Positions 62,801 to 64,000 of a stretch of DNA of 64,000 bases are shown here, in pieces; the stretch's first letter is position 1, and each line of letters starts with the position of its first letter. The position numbers and the translations under genes are program-made. The stretch covers positions 3,190,501-3,254,500 of the forward strand of contig NZ_CP098774.1 in the NCBI RefSeq assembly GCF_028473665.1. Direction: 5' to 3'. This DNA is from Sphingomonas sp. QA11 (GTDB taxonomy: Bacteria; Pseudomonadota; Alphaproteobacteria; Sphingomonadales; Sphingomonadaceae). The notes under the pieces were generated by a model. The model ran no database searches and was not told where the DNA came from. It worked only from the letters and a program-made list of their open reading frames with translations.

Positions 62801-63182
62801 GATCAGCGGTCGAATAGCCTTCGCCTGTCGAGAAGACGGTTTCAAGCCTGGGGCCGATCAGGTGCCAGCTATCGTAGCGCACGTCCGCGCCTCGCTGACC
62901 AAGCGCCGAGGGATGTCGCTCAGCGATCACCGCCGCGGACGCATCGTTATAGAGCAGGCGTAGCTCCGGGCCCCAATAGAGCGCGATCGGGAAGCTCGAA
63001 TGGAGGCAAAGGCTTACCGCGACCTTGATCGCCAGCGGCCAGTCTCGCGGAGGGCCGAAGGGGTGTCCCGACCAGTCGAACGCGCGAATCCGCTCGCCCA
63101 TCTCGCCGCCGCCATCGAGAAAGCCGAGCGCCGGCTTCGTCGCCGGGGCAGGTTGCGCATCTTGAACAGAAGCCTTGGGCAT
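59826..63182 (-). CDS. PAS/GAF hybrid sensor histidine kinase with receiver domain
   Basis: A 1118-residue cytoplasmic sensor. The order is: an N-terminal PAS-like domain (ALYWGPELRLLYNDA), PAS about 180-300, GAF about 325-470, PAS about 495-610, PAS about 630-755, a phospho-acceptor helix with GGLAHDFNNLLTAISG, the ATPase with LENALLNLCINARDAM and GTGLGLSMIYGF, and a C-terminal receiver with the Asp in LLVTDVGLPGGMNG. No membrane helices are seen. It probably senses a small molecule or redox and passes phosphate to its receiver. No partner regulator lies beside it. Confidence 0.92.
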   Translation of the reverse strand: MPKASVQDAQPAPATKPALGFLDGGGEMGERIRAFDWSGHPFGPPRDWPLAIKVAVSLCLHSSFPIALYWGPELRLLYNDASAAVIAERHPSALGQRGADVRYDSWHLIGPRLETVFSTGEGYSTADQHIPMVLHGVPTDTWWTYSISPIRDENGVVLGVMSQGHDTTAKALAEVSLRASEERLTMALDASGNVGTWEWDLASDTVVGDERMARLYGIDPKYARGGAPASAYIAHIHPDDYLPFSKVMQAAFAQESPVSTEYRLALPDGTERWLAVQGRSRNGPDGRPERFSGVTLDITGAKLNEAALRHAKDEREFILALVERQRAQQDPDGVMQLTAEAVGRQLKVNRAGFFQVSDDTVIHYGACWSDGLPPLTGSVPSASFGVELGEVIRAGRTLVFGAPTDALRPSDAALDATGSRAGISVPLVRNGRWEAGFYLSHAEPRAWTPGEIALVEETAQLCWDAVARVRATAGLRAMNESLVGEVVARTAERDRIWEVSQDLLGVADADGVWQSVNPAWTRVLGWSADEIVGKRSAWMLHPDDVERTREQIAAIARGEAIAGFENRFRTRAGEYRTLSWRENVVDRKIYATARDVTDERRRQEVLLAAEERTRLVLEAMDGVGVWTYDVAADRFSSDTSFAALYGFDVAQQSNGVTMAEVLARIHPDDIARVLKSIADARDVIGDGEIEYRLLRPDGSVRWIMTRNHLLRDAAGMPETAIGVGVDVTRQRELEDRLRQAQKMEAVGQLTGGLAHDFNNLLTAISGAMEMMQMRLKQGRIADLSRYIGAAQTASGRAAALTHRLLAFARRQPLDPKPIDINRLVAGMEDLIRGTAGPGVQVDVVSGVGALPTLVDPNQLENALLNLCINARDAMPDGGKLRIETGSVLLDEKTGQDRDLAPGQYLSLCVGDTGTGMTPEVIARAFDPFFTTKPMGQGTGLGLSMIYGFARQSGGQVRIQSMVGQGTTMCLYLPRHEGPIDDDGQAGGAREAPRSDKGEAVLVVDDEPAVRMLVTEILGELGYAAIEAGDGPEALVVLQSEARIDLLVTDVGLPGGMNGRQVADAARAARPGIPVLFITGFAENAVVGDGPLDAGMELVTKPFSMEALAARIRDMIARA

Positions 63183-63371
63183 CAGGTCTCGCAGCGATTA
63201 AGCACCGCGGCCGTGTCCGGCCGCTGTGACCGTGCGCACTGGTGCGGCACCTGTCAACAATCCCCGATGGCGTCGGCCGACCCGCATTCTTACATCGGCA
63301 CCGGCGGCACCCCCGCCCTGAAGTATCTCAGGAAGCACCGGGACGAGAACCGCGCCCAGGTGACCTGCACC

Positions 63372-64000
63372 TCACAGCGCGGCGAGGTCGATCTCCGAAT
63401 GACGGTCGAGCGTCGCGTTCGCCTCGGGCATCGGATATTTCAGGCCCGTCGCGCAGTTGAACAGCACTACACGCTCGTCCTCGTCGACCAGCCCGTTGCG
63501 CAACGCCTCCTTATAGGCAGCGAGCGTCGCTCCGCCTTCGGGGCAAATCAGCAGTCCGTCCTTCCTGGCTGCATCATCCACCGCCTTCAGGATCGCCGGA
63601 TCGCCCACCGCGACGGCCTGCCCGCCGCTCTCGCGCACAGCCCGCAGGATCAGGAAATCGCCGACCGCCTTTGGCACGCGGATGCCGGCCGCGACCGTCG
63701 CAGCGTCCTCCCAGCGTTCCGCATGTTCCTCGCCCGCCTCGAACGCCCGGACGATCGGCGCGCAGCCCGAAGCCTGCACCGCGAACATCCGCGGCCGCTG
63801 CGACCCGATCCAACCGAGCTTCTCCAGCTCGTCGAACGCCTTCCACATGCCGATCAGCCCGGTACCGCCGCCGGTCGGGTAGAAGATCGCATCGGGCAGC
63901 TTCCAGCCGAACTGGGCAGCCAGTTCCAGCCCCATCGTCTTCTTGCCTTCGATCCGGTACGGCTCCTTGAGGGTCGAGAAATCCAACCACAGCCCTTCAG
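63372..64000 (-). CDS. thrC: Threonine synthase, C-terminal part (5' end outside window)
   Basis: The frame reaches the window edge. It encodes GLWLDFSTLKEPYRIEGKKT, then FYPTGGGTGLIGMWKAFDEL, AVQASGCAPIVRAFEAGEE and CPEGGATLAAYKEAL, all typical of fold-type II PLP threonine synthases, which make threonine from O-phosphohomoserine. The lysine that binds PLP lies upstream of the window. A threonine dehydratase-like paralogue is a less likely reading. Confidence 0.85.
   Translation of the reverse strand, partial: EGLWLDFSTLKEPYRIEGKKTMGLELAAQFGWKLPDAIFYPTGGGTGLIGMWKAFDELEKLGWIGSQRPRMFAVQASGCAPIVRAFEAGEEHAERWEDAATVAAGIRVPKAVGDFLILRAVRESGGQAVAVGDPAILKAVDDAARKDGLLICPEGGATLAAYKEALRNGLVDEDERVVLFNCATGLKYPMPEANATLDRHSEIDLAAL

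Noticed and set aside
63183..63371. Short plus-strand frames between the hybrid kinase and threonine synthase
   Set aside because: No ribosome site and no recognisable sequence; treated as intergenic.
1..64000. CRISPR arrays, phage genes and replication origins
   Set aside because: No spaced repeat series, capsid/portal/terminase-like genes or initiator genes with iterons were found on either strand.

Overview
The window reads as chromosomal DNA of a high-GC alphaproteobacterium, most likely a sphingomonad (Sphingomonas or a close relative). The signs are a MucR-type regulator, a long TonB-dependent receptor, intracellular PHA depolymerase, many acyl-CoA, SDR and GST genes, and the rpmH-rnpA-yidD-yidC-engB block. 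Genes are dense, often with ATGA or GTGA stop/start overlaps, and many intergenic gaps hold long GC-rich stem-loops. No CRISPR array, phage, rRNA or plasmid origin was seen. One tRNA (Leu, anticodon CAA) is present.

Layout. 1-8800: tail of an unidentified gene, a secreted beta-helix protein, topoisomerase IB, an MscS channel, a MaoC hydratase plus thiolase pair, a glucokinase-like protein with altered active-site motifs, a 48-residue His-rich lipoprotein and a low-GC hypothetical gene. 8900-17600: PHA depolymerase, an ABC exporter, an FAD/NAD(P) protein, two glyoxalase-fold proteins (one with a scrambled segment), a divergent MarR/GST pair with a palindromic operator, and a saccharopine-dehydrogenase-like reductase. 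17700-20350: an insertion-sequence scar with a truncated and a full-length IS5-family copy around an AT-rich secreted-protein gene, lying in the remnant of another transposase and next to a beheaded hydrolase-like gene. 20600-30200: RNase R, an MFS carrier, a TonB receptor and two adjacent acyl-CoA dehydrogenases. 30400-38300: an orphan flagellin, a drug-efflux-type MFS protein, a histidine phosphatase, a lipoprotein pair, and an SDR/GST versus acyl-CoA ligase/thioesterase cluster. 38400-45430: a ParD-like protein translationally coupled to a methionine aminopeptidase, a six-EF-hand secreted protein beside a two-component system, an SDR and an ABC-F ATPase. 45670-51630: tRNA-Leu, MucR, a Gdx/SugE-type SMR exporter, a glycoside-hydrolase-like protein and a YifB ATPase. 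51700-64000: the L34/RNase P/YidD/YidC/EngB block, a dehydrogenase, a GST, a cupin, DapE, a membrane-anchored SET-domain protein, a giant PAS/GAF hybrid histidine kinase and the C-terminal part of threonine synthase.

How they fit together. Several genes outline uptake and beta-oxidation of a hydrophobic carboxylic acid: TonB receptor, MFS carrier, a possibly heteromeric acyl-CoA dehydrogenase pair, acyl-CoA ligase, thioesterase, MaoC hydratase, SDRs and thiolase. They are spread over several transcription units, so the common pathway is inference. The observations most worth following are the ParD-like/MetAP operon with its phased palindromic operator, the rnpA gene with no ordinary start codon after rpmH, the membrane-SET fusion, the signal-less clan GH-A-like protein with a possible leader peptide, and the IS-bounded AT-rich gene.
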